A stretch of 64,000 nt of DNA from Filosporella fistucella (lineage: Eukaryota > Ascomycota > Leotiomycetes > Helotiales), in assembly GCA_030077755.1 (NCBI GenBank), contig JAQJZZ010000011.1:930001-994000 (forward strand), read 5' to 3'. The translations under genes were made by a program, and so were the position numbers. The notes beneath the pieces were generated by a model that was not told the DNA's origin, did not search any database, and saw nothing but the letters and a program-made list of their open reading frames with translations. How positions within the stretch are numbered: the stretch's first letter is position 1; each line of letters opens with the position of its first letter. This document shows positions 21,743-33,478 of this stretch, piece after piece.

Positions 21743-22940
21743 ATGACAGCTTCAACAGGGAGTCTGCCAGGGCTCCGACAATGTATTCATTGGAAGCATA
21801 TATTTATCGCGGCAATATGTTTAATGGCCCTGCACTTGTTTCTCTTCGGCGGGATTCGTCTTCCTAGTGAGCTTAACGCAACATCTGCAGACCCAGCCAC
21901 AACGGGATCATCTTCAGATCGAAAACCAAATGTTGTCACAGAACCGCAGAACTTCCATAACGAACAATTCGTCAATGCAAACTCACAGGATGGGCGACTG
22001 GCTCTGCCGCCCGACGGTGTTTCCGATACCGAGGACTTAGCGATTTGTCTTTATGCCCAAGACCAAGCTTTAGATCTTGCTGAGTTCTTTGTGCATCATT
22101 ACCATCATATGGGAGTGCGACGCTTTTACGTGATGGATGATAACTCGACCCCGCCTCTCTCCGAAGCCATCTATCCTGGGGTCCCGAGAACGGCTCTGAC
22201 CTTTAATTATCAGGCCGCAAAGGGTAAGCCAAAGGATATGCAGGTGACAGGCTATACTAGGTGTATTGAGTGGTATAAGGATAGGCATGAGTGGATGGGA
22301 TTCATTGATGCGAACGAATTTGTTGATACGCCTGGAAACGAGACTCTGAGAGAAGTTTTGGCAACTTTCGAGGATGAGGTGAGTTGCCGGGTTGATACGG
22401 TATTCAGGATGCTAATATGCTTTATAGATGGTTGGAGCTGTCGGATTCAAGTATGTTGCTTCTGCTATTCGTCACCTATTAACAGCGAGAGAATGAAAAC
22501 TGATTCTTCATAGCTGGCGTACACATACCTCGTCTAATCTCATAGAACGGCCTCCTTCCGTTCGCAAGAATTTCACAATGTGTACTTACGATGACTTAGA
22601 GCACAGCGGTGCCAACACTCAAAATCGTCATATTCGGTCGTTCGTTCGCATGAGATATGTTGTCCGGCCCAACAATTCGTTCAAGTTCTCTACCACGAAG
22701 GGAACAGAAACTGTGGGAGAAGACGGAGAGTCCATATCAACTATTGCATTTAGGACACCTGTCAGCAGGAATAGGGTCGGGATACATCGGTACGCTACTA
22801 AGAGCAAAGCGCAGTATGTCCAGCGTTTGACGAAACTGGCTGGGAAGCCGAGTACTGTGGTGGGAGATCCGATGTGGGAAGACATTGAAGAAAAGACGCC
22901 GCATGTTGAGTGTACAGAGATGAGAGCTTATGACCCTTAG
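21743..22940 (+). CDS. GT92/DUF23-like glycosyltransferase
   Basis: The model is join(21743..22378,22428..22450,22514..22940), 361 aa, including a 23-nt middle exon encoding MVGAVGF. The N-terminus has one membrane anchor (residues about 18-37), so this is a type II Golgi-style protein. The domain has DLAEFFVHHYHHMGVRRFYV followed by DDNS (132-135), the nucleotide-binding region of Glyco_tranf_2_4/GT92 proteins. At residues 186-195 it has GFIDANEFVD where relatives usually show a D-X-D-E-F motif. Later blocks include MWEDIEEKTPHVE. In this protein the second metal-binding Asp appears to be Asn (N191), which may lower or change activity. It is the last gene of the glycan cluster, 350 bp after the second acyltransferase. 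Confidence 0.82.
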
Positions 22941-25141
22941 TCACATGAAGTTATCTAATGAAATAGATTCAATTTTCCCGCAATCTTCGATAGGATCTTG
23001 TACTTCGATGTGGTCGAAAACTCGTGCAGGTCATCAGGAAAGCGTCGAAGGAGATAAGGATTGCCTTTACTGACTTAATCTTACCGGTCTTCTGGTATAA
23101 ATCATCGCGTGAGTTTCTTCTCGAACCCACTTCTCCTCTTCACGGGTAAAAACGAGTCGGCTCCTTTACATCTCATGATATGAACTGCCGGGTCCTCATG
23201 TCCTTGTATCCAGGTCCATTCAGAACTGAATATTCGAGTTTAGAATCTCAGAAGCTCGGGCATGATGACAAGGAGTGGCGTTTGAATTTTGAGTGAGATC
23301 AATTGCCGGCTGCTTATGTTGATTATGCTTCCCATGCTGGAGTCATGAAACTTGGAAGGTTGCGAACTTCATGATTCTCAGAAAATTGTTCTGAGACGGA
23401 GTCATCAAAAATATCGAATGATTGTGAATACTAGTCCGGCTGTCAGCCACCGACAGGGCATCTGTTCTAGTTCCCGGATTTAGCTCGGAGAAGAACATAC
23501 TTCAACTACAGAATCAAACTTTTCGTTCCCGACTTGCTCGTCCCTCATCCCTCTACGTACGCTTCATCCTCCAATCCGCTCCCTAGTAGTCAGCCTCGGG
23601 CATCCTTATCACAATTTGTTCATCTGCAAACTGACTTCAAACTTTATGAACCACTTTTATTTACTCCACCTAATACTCCGCTGATCTGACGGCATCCTTT
23701 CCGTCGAAGATCATTCATGGGACACGAAATATATGGGTTTCCCGAATTCTATTTAGGGTTTTCCTGGAACAGCGTCTAAGCGCAAATAGATCCACCTCCT
23801 GCGTCTCGTGCTCACGCCGAGTCATGAAGCTTGGAACATTCGGCACACGAGTGAGTACAGATTGCTTTGAGGAGTTTCTGATTTGTTCAATTGCGATTGT
23901 GGATTTATTTTTCATGGATTTTATCTCTAAACATTGCGCTGGGCACGTCGAAGGATTGTAAGCGATTGTTTGTGGGTGCTTTACTCCGCCATCACTCTTG
24001 AGACGACATGCAAGTGCATCCTGGCTCCTCCTCCACATTTGAGACTTTTCTAGGATCTGCTCGAGGGTGAAGGGAAACTATTTTGACCTCATCGCGGTCA
24101 GATGCCAACGTATGTCTCCTTTACCTCCAGCATGAGAGAGTGAGAGTTTTGGGCTGCAATGGGCATTGCGTGGATGAGATTACGAACTCAAATGTCTGTT
24201 ACTACAAAATAACAATTTATTAATTATACCAAGTAAGTCAATATCAACATTAAGAGTTATCTCAAACTAACCTTCTCTAGGTATTCTCTTCGTGAACCCA
24301 TACACAAGTGGTTGGCGTGAAGCTCTGGCACATGGTTATTCGAGCGCATTTGAGATATCCCATGCGAGCTTCCCGTTCTCCATAATCCCGGAATGTGACA
24401 TATTTTCGGCGCTTTTCTACAACAGTCACTGGGGTTTATGTATTCCACAAAAACTAACCAGTTAGGTTTGTGGTTTCGTTCGACTGTTCTAGGTTTGCCC
24501 TAGAACGTGGCTGACTTTGACCACCTCGTCCTCTTCCAGAAGAAGTTTTGAAACAGCTCAGTGCGTCAATCTTCACGCAAGAGGCTCTCCTTACATGCAT
24601 TTCTCTTTTCGATTTCTGCATCGTAGCAACGAAGTGAAAATTTTCTAGGAACATTTCTGGAAGGATACCCCAAGCAGATTTAGATTTCCGGAGCACACTG
24701 TCCCTTCTTCGGCCATGCTATCCATTCCAGGTTGCACTTTCATTTGTAATGATTGGCAGCATTAAACCTTCGGGGTTCATGAGACGTGAGTAGTGTGGCG
24801 GCAAGTAGAATGTCTAGACAGTTCATATCTCTTGGTGCTGTAGAGAAGCATGCGGTTGTTCCAGCACAATTAGTGTTCGTCTCTTCATAACCACGTTCCT
24901 CAACGATACATAGAACCGCTCCTGCCTTTCCTTTTTCAACACGAATTTGCGTCGCAAGTCAGTCGACCTCATAAGTTTGATCCATAATTGTCAATTACCA
25001 TCCCGTTCTTGACTATTTTGCTGTCAGGCATGAATTGAGCGTGAACGTCCATTTTCACTTCCCTCGCATGGCGATTCATTGGCTTTTCAAAGTCACACCT
25101 AACCTTCTCTACAACTCGCCCTGACCATCACCGAATCAGTC
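22941..25141. other. 2.2 kb gap closing the glycan cluster, no gene seen
   Basis: Open frames on both strands are short and do not join into any recognisable protein. The stretch separates the transferase gene from the membrane-protein gene. No RNA gene or repeat was recognised by eye. Confidence 0.5.
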
Positions 25142-26622
25142 ATGATTACACTCCTTTCACCTCACTTTGTGCCACAGCCTGTTTCTCGAGTCGACATTAT
25201 CATTGCGTCGCTGGCTTGGGGGTTCACTATCGGGTTTGGGTTTCTGACGACATGTATGTATATCACAATCTGGTAGCATCACCAACATGTCTCTGACTGT
25301 GAAACCAGGGACGGCAGTGAGACAGACTACGACTATCTTTCGAAAGGATGGATTCTCGACTAAGCATTCTCCATACATCTGGATGATATGGCTCGAGATT
25401 CTCGTTTGTGCCATCTTCGGCATCATCTGCTTCCTTCACTTAAATGATATCATTCCTCCAAGGTTCGTACCCGAGCAATCTGAAATCAGATATATGCTGA
25501 TATTGTGAAGCTTCGCTTTCTTCTTCGTGATCCGTAAGATTTAGATATTGCTTCCGCTCGAGGCTCACGGCTAACAGTTCTTAGTGACGACTTGGGCACT
25601 ACAGGTTCAGTTCCTGCTTCAGATCATCATCAATAGAATATCAATCCTTCTTGTTGATCGTCGCAAAGCTTTGCAATTGAAGGTTGGGGTCGCCATCCTC
25701 ATTACAGCTATCAATATATCTGTATACAATATATGTTCGTCTCCAACGAATCAGGAGTATTGTTTGGTCTTGCGAACATACTCCAAGACATGAGTGACAT
25801 ACTGATCGACGTTTTTAGGGATACCTGCAAGGCTACAAGTTTCTGAACGGTATATATATATCAACGATATCTGGGACAGATGCGAGAAAATCATCTACCT
25901 TCTCGTCGACGCTGCATTGAATTGGTACTTCATTCACACCGTTAGAGAAAGACTCGTCCGCAAAGGTCTAGTGAAATATGATCGCCTTGTTCGCTTCAAT
26001 ATGACTATTGTCGGTATGTCTTTGAGCATGGATTGCCTCATCATCGGTATGATGAGTCTCCAAAACTCTTTCGTGTAAGCAACACCATCGGCCTTGCTAC
26101 AGCGCCAGGTTTAACATCTATAGATACATGCAATTTCATCCTCTAGCATATATGGTAAAATTGAATATCGAGATGGCCATGAGTGAACTCATCGTCAAAG
26201 TCGCTCGGAGCAAAATGAATACGAGCATGGAAAAGCGAGAGTCGAAACTCAACCCTGTCGCGATGCAAATCAATCGTGCATTCGGCATTTCCACAGACGT
26301 CAAATGGCGAGCCTCTTTCTCCCCAGGGCCTTGGAGTCGGGATTTTGGAGAGGGCGATAATAGCATTATACTGAACGCCAAACGAGAAGTTCATGTGCAG
26401 GTGGAGAGGAGAAAAAGTCTCGCTGCAAGCTGGAAGGAAGATACGACCTGGAAAGAAGATGCCAATTGGCAAACCGTACCTGCCGTTGAGGCATCAGGGG
26501 TTGATGACACTAGTCCACTTAGACAGGAGGATACTGGTGACGAAGGGAATCCCAGACTGTCTGGACGACAGATGGGAGTATTTACCAAAATTTGGGTCAA
26601 GGATAAAGAGGACAAAGTATAA
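25142..26622 (+). CDS. Fungal seven-helix integral membrane protein, function unknown
   Basis: There are six exons, join(25142..25253,25309..25462,25511..25533,25585..25734,25819..26074,26124..26622), 397 aa. Every junction is in phase and restores conserved segments such as TIGFGFLTTWTAV, PPSFAFFFVILTTWALQVQ, INISVYNIWIPARLQ and DAALNWYFIHTVRERLV. Seven hydrophobic helices are visible, then a long hydrophilic C-terminal tail (from about residue 265) rich in charged and Ser/Thr residues. I recognise this as a widespread but uncharacterised Pezizomycotina membrane-protein family. The topology recalls PTH11-type receptors, but there is no CFEM domain and I do not claim a receptor role. An unspliced reading of the region would give only fragments. 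Confidence 0.8.
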
Positions 26623-28042
26623 TGATTGAAAGTGCAACTAGAGTAATATTTGGGTTGTATATTGGAAGTATAGCGATGACATAGAATTGCATACATGGTA
26701 TTGGGAAATATACCAAGATAATAATATGAAACAATTTTATCATGAAATGGCGCAGAGCACAAATGCACACAGAATTCAAAAATATAGTGCGTTGTATTGC
26801 TCATTCACAAACAGAGGAAATTTAGTACGAGTAAACAATATGAAACGAAACTATGATGCAATTTAAGCAACTCAAATGTAGCTTCAATTTCCACAGGGAG
26901 GAGTTCGAAGCTCACAGCTCAAGCCAGGCAATACAATCGAATATCTCTTCGAAAATCGTTGTACAACGTTGGTGCTTTAGAAAAGTTATCCCACTCAACA
27001 ATATACTCACTGAAGTCTGTAACAGTATCAAGAGCATATGCTCGTAAGAAAACTGATTACAGGTGAGTGCCTCTTCTAAGTTTAGGTACATGATGCCATT
27101 CCGAAATCCCTGCCCCACGATGTACTAAGATTAATCTGGACTAGCGTCCTAAAAACTGCCCCTCACACCAAAGAGGAAACAGTCAACTCTGGCGACAACA
27201 ACTCACTTTTTCACAATACCATATCGAATCTACCGCTCGACACCACATGTCTTCTCTTATCCACCACATTCGACCCCTTGGATTCCGCGCTCTTAGAAAG
27301 TTGCCGTTGAGAAGAAGTTGTTGATTGAAGTAAGGCCCAATTTTAGTGTGTTCTTGAGCATCTGGCCGTCTTTTGCGCGCGAAGTTATAGGAATTTTTTT
27401 GGGCCTGAGGCTAAGTGGCTGGCCTGCCTTCAGGAGGTACCTGATTGTTCTTTGGCGCTTTATAGGAGGATTTCCAATATTACTGAAGTCTGGAAGGTAG
27501 GATTTGACACGTGTTTCGGTTGTCTCCCCTATTCATGCTGATGCGATAGTGGGGGCTTGTATGGAAAATTGGTTTCGGGGGAATCCTGCGGACTTTTTGG
27601 TCGAGAATAAATTGGTTCTTGTACAAAGGTTGATCTTGGTTTATGTGCTTGCTCTTTATTTCATAGCAGATGTCGCCGGCGATTCCCTTTTGGATTTGCG
27701 CTGGAGCCATGAACTATACTGAGGCTGTTTTTCGTCGAATATCTACTTCCCCTACATGGAGCTTTTGAAGCTTTACATACCGTGCGAATCAAGTACTGGA
27801 TTCAGCACTGCGAACACTGGTAGACAAAAATTGGGAGCTTCTAAAAGCGAAGTATCGCTTGATCTGCACTGAGTCACACCAAAATCCGAAGCCCGGAGGC
27901 AAAAGTCTCGGTTTCCATGTACAAGTTGGAGACAAGTTCTTCACGCTATGTGATCAGTGAACCTGTACACTACTTTCAACCAGGAAAATTCATTCACTCA
28001 CCTTTCATAGACACCAAGGCAAATTCATCCTGCGAACACCAG
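26623..28042. other. Intergenic, no gene seen
   Basis: This is 1.4 kb between two plus-strand genes. The part after 26623 is AT-rich and is probably 3' untranslated sequence; the rest holds short open frames without family resemblance. Confidence 0.5.
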
Positions 28043-30125
28043 ATGGAGGAAACGGCCTCGGCGGCAGCTCCTCCGAGAGCTGCCGAGCCGAAAGTAGAGA
28101 AGCAAATCAAAGACGACCCAGATGATGCCCCGATCGTCACCAAATCAAGACATCTCAGAACACCACCACGTCGGATCAAGGAAGAACCTGAATATGTCAA
28201 GATTGATCTGACAGCCTTACCCGAGGGGGAGGAGAATGACATGTTTGAAGATGTCGACGCTGATAGTGACGAATATGTTGATCTTACCTATGAAGGTATT
28301 GCTCATGTTAATGGAGTTCGTCACTTCGTATGCGAAGGTTGGTCTGTCCATCATAACTGGGCTACATTTCAGATTTACACTTTCTAGGATTCAAAATTCG
28401 CCAGATTCCAGAGCCATTCATTGTTAAGCGGTCGCTGATTGATCTCTTCCGTGAGTCCAAATATTTATTCCTGCAAACAATGTTAAATTATCTGAAGAAT
28501 GCGTGCAGAGCAAATCTATCATCCTCGACCCAGATTATCAGAGGGAAGTGGTCTGGGATGAGGGTCGTGCTGCTCTATTGGTCACGTCATTACTGAGTAT
28601 GTATGCCTTCACATTGTTACATCCTTGGCTAACAGAATTAGTGGGCTATTTCATTCCCCCAATCATTTTCAATGTGAAGAAAAGCATTGTCAAGATTGAA
28701 GGCAGGGAAGAGGAAAAGTACACACGTATATGTGTTGATGGTAAACAACGATTGACCTCGATATGGAAGTTCATGACGGGCCAGGTCGGTTTCTTCGATA
28801 CCAATAGCCCACAGAGAAAATGGTACGTGAAGCATAAATTCAAGGTGCAGCGATCGCTTCTAATCGCTCCCCAGGTTCTATTGCCATCAGATCATCGATG
28901 GTCGTCTTCAGATCAGTAACCGTAATATCCTTCCTAATGCAGTCAAGAAATTCTTTGACAAGCAATATTTCTGTTGCTATGAGTATGAGGACTTGAACAT
29001 GGACACAGAAGAAACCATGTTCCAGCTCGTCCAACGGGGCATTGCTCTCACTCCAGCTGAAAAGATGCGGGCAATGTCAACTGACTGGGCTGCATTCACA
29101 AAGCAATATGAAGATGATTATGCACTTATTGTAAACTGTAAGTCAAATTTTTCAGAAGGCTTATCAAGGCTAACACGAGAGTCAAAGTGTCGAAGCAGAA
29201 CAGAGCATCTGGCTTCAGACTCGTGCTCACAATATTTACAATGATTCAAGAGGTAATGGCTGGGAGAAGGAAGAGAAGCAGCACATCCGCTGCACCAACA
29301 TTACAAGCCAGTCCACAAGCTCTTATGCGTGTTCTGGATGATAGAGAACCCATCAATCCTGCTCTGAAGCTGAAGTACAAGGCTATCTTCGATAGGTACG
29401 AAGGTCTTATCAAATTGTCATCCACTCAAATCACGGCAACTCGGTTCAAAGTCAATACCAACTCTGTGTTTGATCCTGCGCCAGAGTATCTGCGAGAGCA
29501 AAATGTTGGCCATGTCCGGACATTCTCTCCACTGGAACTCATTGTAACTGCAATCCTGGTCGCCGTCCATATGGATCAACGGACAGATGAAGAACTACTT
29601 GAGGACGTGAAGGCTTTGCGTCAGTACCTCCGAAAACATCATAAAGACCTCAGAGTCAATGCTCAATGCTGGACTACGGCTTGGTATTTCATTACTGGCG
29701 AAATGGACCGACGAAAGACATTCAAGAGAGTCCTAGCTTACGAAGCTGAGCAAGCTGCGAAAGGACTCCCTATCTCTAGACCTTCCATTGCCGCGCTAAC
29801 AGCGCAAGCTGCCAAAGCGCTTACTGCGAATCTCAATACCTCTACATCATCCTCCCAAGGTGGTTCTGATAGAGATTCTTCTCCATTATCTTCAGCCCCT
29901 AGCTCATTGGAAGATTCGGAGAGTGATTCCTCTGAAGAATCTGAGCCTGTGCGGACACCGACCAGAAAACGAACCGTTCGTAAGCCTGTTCAGAAGAAGA
30001 GACTTATACAGAGGAAGAAGATTTCTGGTCGGTCGAAAGCTCTTGTGTCTAAGGCTGGTGCCAAAAGACCAAGAGCAGGTGAAAGTAGAGCTGGCCCAGC
30101 GGCAAAGAGGAAGAGGAGAACTTGA
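28043..30125 (+). CDS. DUF262 (GmrSD/ParB-like N-terminal domain) protein, probably nuclear
   Basis: There are six exons, join(28043..28337,28388..28450,28498..28596,28642..28822,28875..29137,29188..30125), 612 aa. An acidic N-terminal region leads into the DUF262 core with DPDYQREVVW (130-139) and DGKQRLTSI (185-193), the conserved nucleotide-handling motifs of this family. The expected YEYEDL and RGIALTPAEKMRAM blocks follow. The last 110 residues are Ser-rich, then strongly basic (for example RKPVQKKRLIQRKK), consistent with nuclear localisation. In bacteria DUF262 proteins act in type IV restriction (GmrS) and related defence or DNA systems; the fungal members have no assigned role that I know of. 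An in-frame ATG-like start lies further upstream at 27917, but 28043 gives the more usual N-terminus. Confidence 0.85.
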
Positions 30126-30656
30126 GGTTCTTGTCGGCATTGTGGGATAGACTTGTAGGAGCATGATGATTGGCGTTTCGGCGTGTCGGTCTGTAAGGCA
30201 TAGTGGAGCATTGTATGGGCATAACATGATCGGAATTGGGAGTTCAGCGACTTGTAGGGGTCTTTAAGTGGCGTACATACTGTCAATTAAGCCTACCTAT
30301 TCCGTAGATATCTCTCAATATAAAACCCTAACCTTTCCTCCTCTTCCTCATCAAGCTTCCCCTCCAGCACTCTACACGCTTCCCTCCCTTGGCTTATTCC
30401 ACCTGGGGTGGTTGAAGCTTTAACTGAATTCCAACTACCCATCTTGCTCGCTCTTCGCTCCTTGTGACATTGTTGTATCGGAGGCCAATTAAAATGTGTT
30501 ATCATTCTCCTTCGTGTTGTAAATATGTCAACTGAGTCTTGAAACAAAAAAAATAACAATGATTCATTCTGGCTTGCTCTTCGCTCGTATATGGTATATA
30601 GATAGACAAAATTCCGCCCTCCACAGCTCCAAAACCCTAATTCGTGTCTCATCCAA
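30126..30656. other. Convergent 3' region
   Basis: This lies between the stop codons of the DUF262 gene (plus) and the CREG-like gene (minus). No gene is seen. Confidence 0.5.
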
Positions 30657-31439
30657 TTACAACTCCCACTGCCCCAATCCTAGCCCCTCTACAGCCCATT
30701 CCTTCCAGCCCTTCCTCTCTCCAGGTAATCTGACACTCTCCCACTCCTCCTTTGTCACGTTCCTCCACTCTTCAACAGGTATCCAGCCAATGTATGCCCT
30801 GTCACCAAAACCTCCAATCCAATAGACACTCGTAACAACCAATCTCACCCACTCACTCGAGTGTATCGGGTTCCCAGGCAGCCAAAACTTCGCATCTCTA
30901 TGCGTCTCCACAAAACACTTTCCCAGCTCCAAATCTTTCACCACACCCTCATCTATTTTCTCCAGATAGCCCAGAAGTGAGAAACGAGGCAAATTCGCTG
31001 CAGAATATGGCAATGCTCCCTCTCTCTCCGTAGATCCGATGCGGGACTTGGGTGGATAAGGCGGTGTCCATTGTAGCGAGAGCGAGATGTTTGAGCCTGC
31101 TGCTACATTCTTGAATGATGTCGCAATGGAAATTGCGAGAATGGTTGGATTTCCTGAGCTCTCGCAGTCGGCGATATAGTCTGTCAATCCGATGGGTATG
31201 CCTTCGAGACCTGAGGGGCGATTTTCGAGAGACTTGGATTGGGGGAAGATGGTAGATAGGGTGCCGAGTGGGGTGAGGTGAAGGATTCGGCGGGCGAGAA
31301 CGGCGGACTCGTAGGATGTAGGGATTTTGAAGAGGGATTCCTCCGAGGAAGATGGGTTTGAAAGAATGTGTTGCGGAGGGGAAGAGAAAATTGAGGTTGC
31401 GCCTACAGCGGTTACGCTGAGGAGGGGAAGGAGACGCAT
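30657..31439 (-). CDS. CREG-like secreted protein (split-barrel FMN-binding fold)
   Basis: This is a single exon of 260 aa starting at ATG 31439. The longer frame to 31481 begins at a TTG and would bury the signal peptide. The N-terminus (MRLLPLLSVTAVGATSIF) is a signal peptide. The body has ESAVLARRILHLTPLGTLST, GLTDYIADCESSGNPTIL and a C-terminal PVEEWRNVT segment. These are the landmarks of the CREG/pyridoxamine-phosphate-oxidase-like domain, including the AxxARxLLH-type start. Family members are secreted or vacuolar and usually lack oxidase activity. It is divergently transcribed from rps30, sharing about 630 bp of upstream DNA. Confidence 0.87.
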   Translation of the reverse strand: MRLLPLLSVTAVGATSIFSSPPQHILSNPSSSEESLFKIPTSYESAVLARRILHLTPLGTLSTIFPQSKSLENRPSGLEGIPIGLTDYIADCESSGNPTILAISIATSFKNVAAGSNISLSLQWTPPYPPKSRIGSTEREGALPYSAANLPRFSLLGYLEKIDEGVVKDLELGKCFVETHRDAKFWLPGNPIHSSEWVRLVVTSVYWIGGFGDRAYIGWIPVEEWRNVTKEEWESVRLPGERKGWKEWAVEGLGLGQWEL

Positions 31440-31716
31440 TTTCCTAACAAAAGTTTGGAAGGAGAGAGTGTTCGATGGCAATAAGAGATGGAAAGATAAC
31501 TTATGAGGGATTAATAGCTGAATACTTTCTCGTACGAGATATTGCTTGGAAGTGGAACGTCCAAGACTTCAAACAAGAATGAAGTGAGTATTGAGGCATA
31601 GCTTGTCGGCATAGCTCGGCACGGACCAGATAAGGATAAGCTATCTCCATGTGACGGTCCCTATTTCATCGAGGCTCACTTGAGCCATGAAACACAATGT
31701 TTTGAGATTTGGGTAA

Positions 31717-31743
31717 ATATTGATACTTGAAGCGTATCAATAT
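31717..31743. promoter_or_regulatory. 10-bp perfect inverted repeat in the divergent promoter
   Basis: ATATTGATAC (31717-31726) and GTATCAATAT (31734-31743) are exact reverse complements with a 7-nt spacer. It sits between the CREG-like gene and rps30. It could be a dimeric regulator site; no factor can be named. Confidence 0.45.
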
Positions 31744-31786
31744 CAAAAAATAGTAAAGTATCACAAGAATTTGGTGTAAGCGGTTG

Positions 31787-31812
31787 GTCACGTGATTGTA
31801 GAGAACCCTAAG
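31787..31812 (+). promoter_or_regulatory. Putative Cbf1 (TCACGTGA) and Tbf1-like (AACCCTAA) sites upstream of rps30
   Basis: TCACGTGA at about 31788-31795 and AACCCTAA at about 31804-31811 lie roughly 260 bp before the rps30 ATG. In many ascomycetes outside the Saccharomyces lineage, ribosomal protein promoters use Tbf1 and Cbf1 at such motifs. The spacing and gene context fit; binding itself is inference. Confidence 0.55.
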
Positions 31813-32072
31813 CCACTAGCGTAAATAAGCGAACTTGCTTTCACACTTTGATAATCATATTCGGCGACGAGTCACGATTTCTCATCGACAAAATCACCCA
31901 AAGCCAACTTGTAAGTTCCAATCCATCAAGCAAAGCGCATCAATCCATCAGTACGGAAACAGTCCATCGAGAAATATCGACTGCAGAAAATTCAGAGCAG
32001 TACAGAAGACGCGGAGGCTGATTCAAGTGGCGAACAGATCGGAAACCATCAATTCACCGATAAACCGCAATC

Positions 32073-32488
32073 ATGGGAAAGGTCCACGGATCCCTCGCTC
32101 GTGCCGGAAAGGTTAAGTCTCAGACACCAAAGGTACGATAGATTCTGTTCTGGTTTGATGGAAATGGGTATGGATTAAATCGTCGAGTTGGAGATGAAGA
32201 TGGGAGTGAAGGAGTGGCGAGACGACTGGAAAGGGACGGACGCACAGAGGGAATAGATGCTATGGCAGGAGATCATCTTAGGAAAAATACTGATGCGACG
32301 ATTCATAGGTTGAGCCTCAAGAGAAGAAGAAGACCCCCAAAGGTCGTGCCAAGAAGCGCATCACATACACCCGCCGATTCGTGAACGTTACTCTCACCGG
32401 TGGAAAGAGGAAGGTTCGTATTTCCATCACCTCTCACAAACTCCAAATCTAATCAAAATCACAGATGAACCCCAACCCAACCACATAG
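32073..32488 (+). CDS. rps30: 40S ribosomal protein S30 (eS30)
   Basis: There are three exons, join(32073..32132,32309..32413,32465..32488), 62 aa. The product starts [20 protein letters not shown] and ends GGKRKMNPNPTT, which is a complete and very conserved eS30. The first intron (32133-32308, 176 nt) is long for this window, as is common in ribosomal protein genes; the last exon encodes only seven residues. There is no ubiquitin-like N-terminal fusion of the kind seen in animal FAU. The protein is part of the small-subunit head near the mRNA and tRNA path. Confidence 0.97.
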
Positions 32489-33478
32489 ACAATTTCCGGG
32501 GTGAAGGATAGGGGCGTTGCGAAGAGATGAAAGAGGCCCTGATCAGACATGGAGTGATGTTCTCGAGAGCAGGACAATATTCTCTGCTTCAGGATGGGAC
32601 CGAAATTCATCTTTGGGAGGAAGGGATGCATCTCTGGCGTCTGTACATTTGATTTGAAGAATGCTTCTTGCCTTTGCCTTTCTGCTAGGTCAATGGAAAT
32701 TTGATCTCCTCCCAAATGCTTACCGCAAATGTTTACTGCATAGTAGTACATTTCGTCCCAGTTCGATTGACGCGAGCTGATGTGAACATTTGAGAGGAAG
32801 TGAGATATTTTACATTCGGCTATAGACCTATTTTGAGGCTCTTGGTGAAAGGAGGTGGTTCCAACGTCGAGAGCTGCGAGTTGCGCTCAACAAATCAGAC
32901 TGATTGATATATATACATTCCGGAAATAATTCTCTTACCTTTCTCTATCTCCCTATATTATAGCAACTCATTATTCAAAACAATATATATTCCAGCGCCA
33001 GTAGCGCTCTACGCGCCTCCATGTTCAACTTTATCCCCACCACATGAATCCACCATCCATTTCCCACAATCCAACCCCCACTTCTATATCCCTCTTTATC
33101 CCAATTCAACTTTCCCCGAACCCTTCAAAAAAGATCTCCACACTTCACACCGCTACGAGCATCCCAAAAAAATCTTACGGCTGACCAAGTGGATCCCCAC
33201 GTCATACCCTCCTCCCTCTTCATTTCAACAAACACAAGTGGGATTTCATATCCACAATCACCTCATTGCACCTTGGACCCTGCTTGGCACATTCCTATTT
33301 CATCTTTACTTGTATAAGCAGCTTATCTTTTTCTCTATCTTACTTATTGTATATCTTCTACATTTCACCTCCACTCAAATCAGAAATCGAAACTCATAAC
33401 CTATCCAATCCTCACTTCTCCATCAACACTTTCGAATCTTAAAGTCAACACCCAAACAATCAAGCTACGAACTTCAAA
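32489..33478. other. Downstream of rps30, becoming CT-rich
   Basis: No gene is seen. From about 33230 to 33478 the strand is markedly pyrimidine-rich with TATA-like and CT tracts, ending in CAAAATG context. This resembles a fungal promoter and 5' leader for the short reading frame that follows. Confidence 0.4.

Noticed and set aside
30559..30825. Plus-strand frame overlapping the CREG-like gene
   Set aside because: Antisense shadow of a conserved coding sequence.
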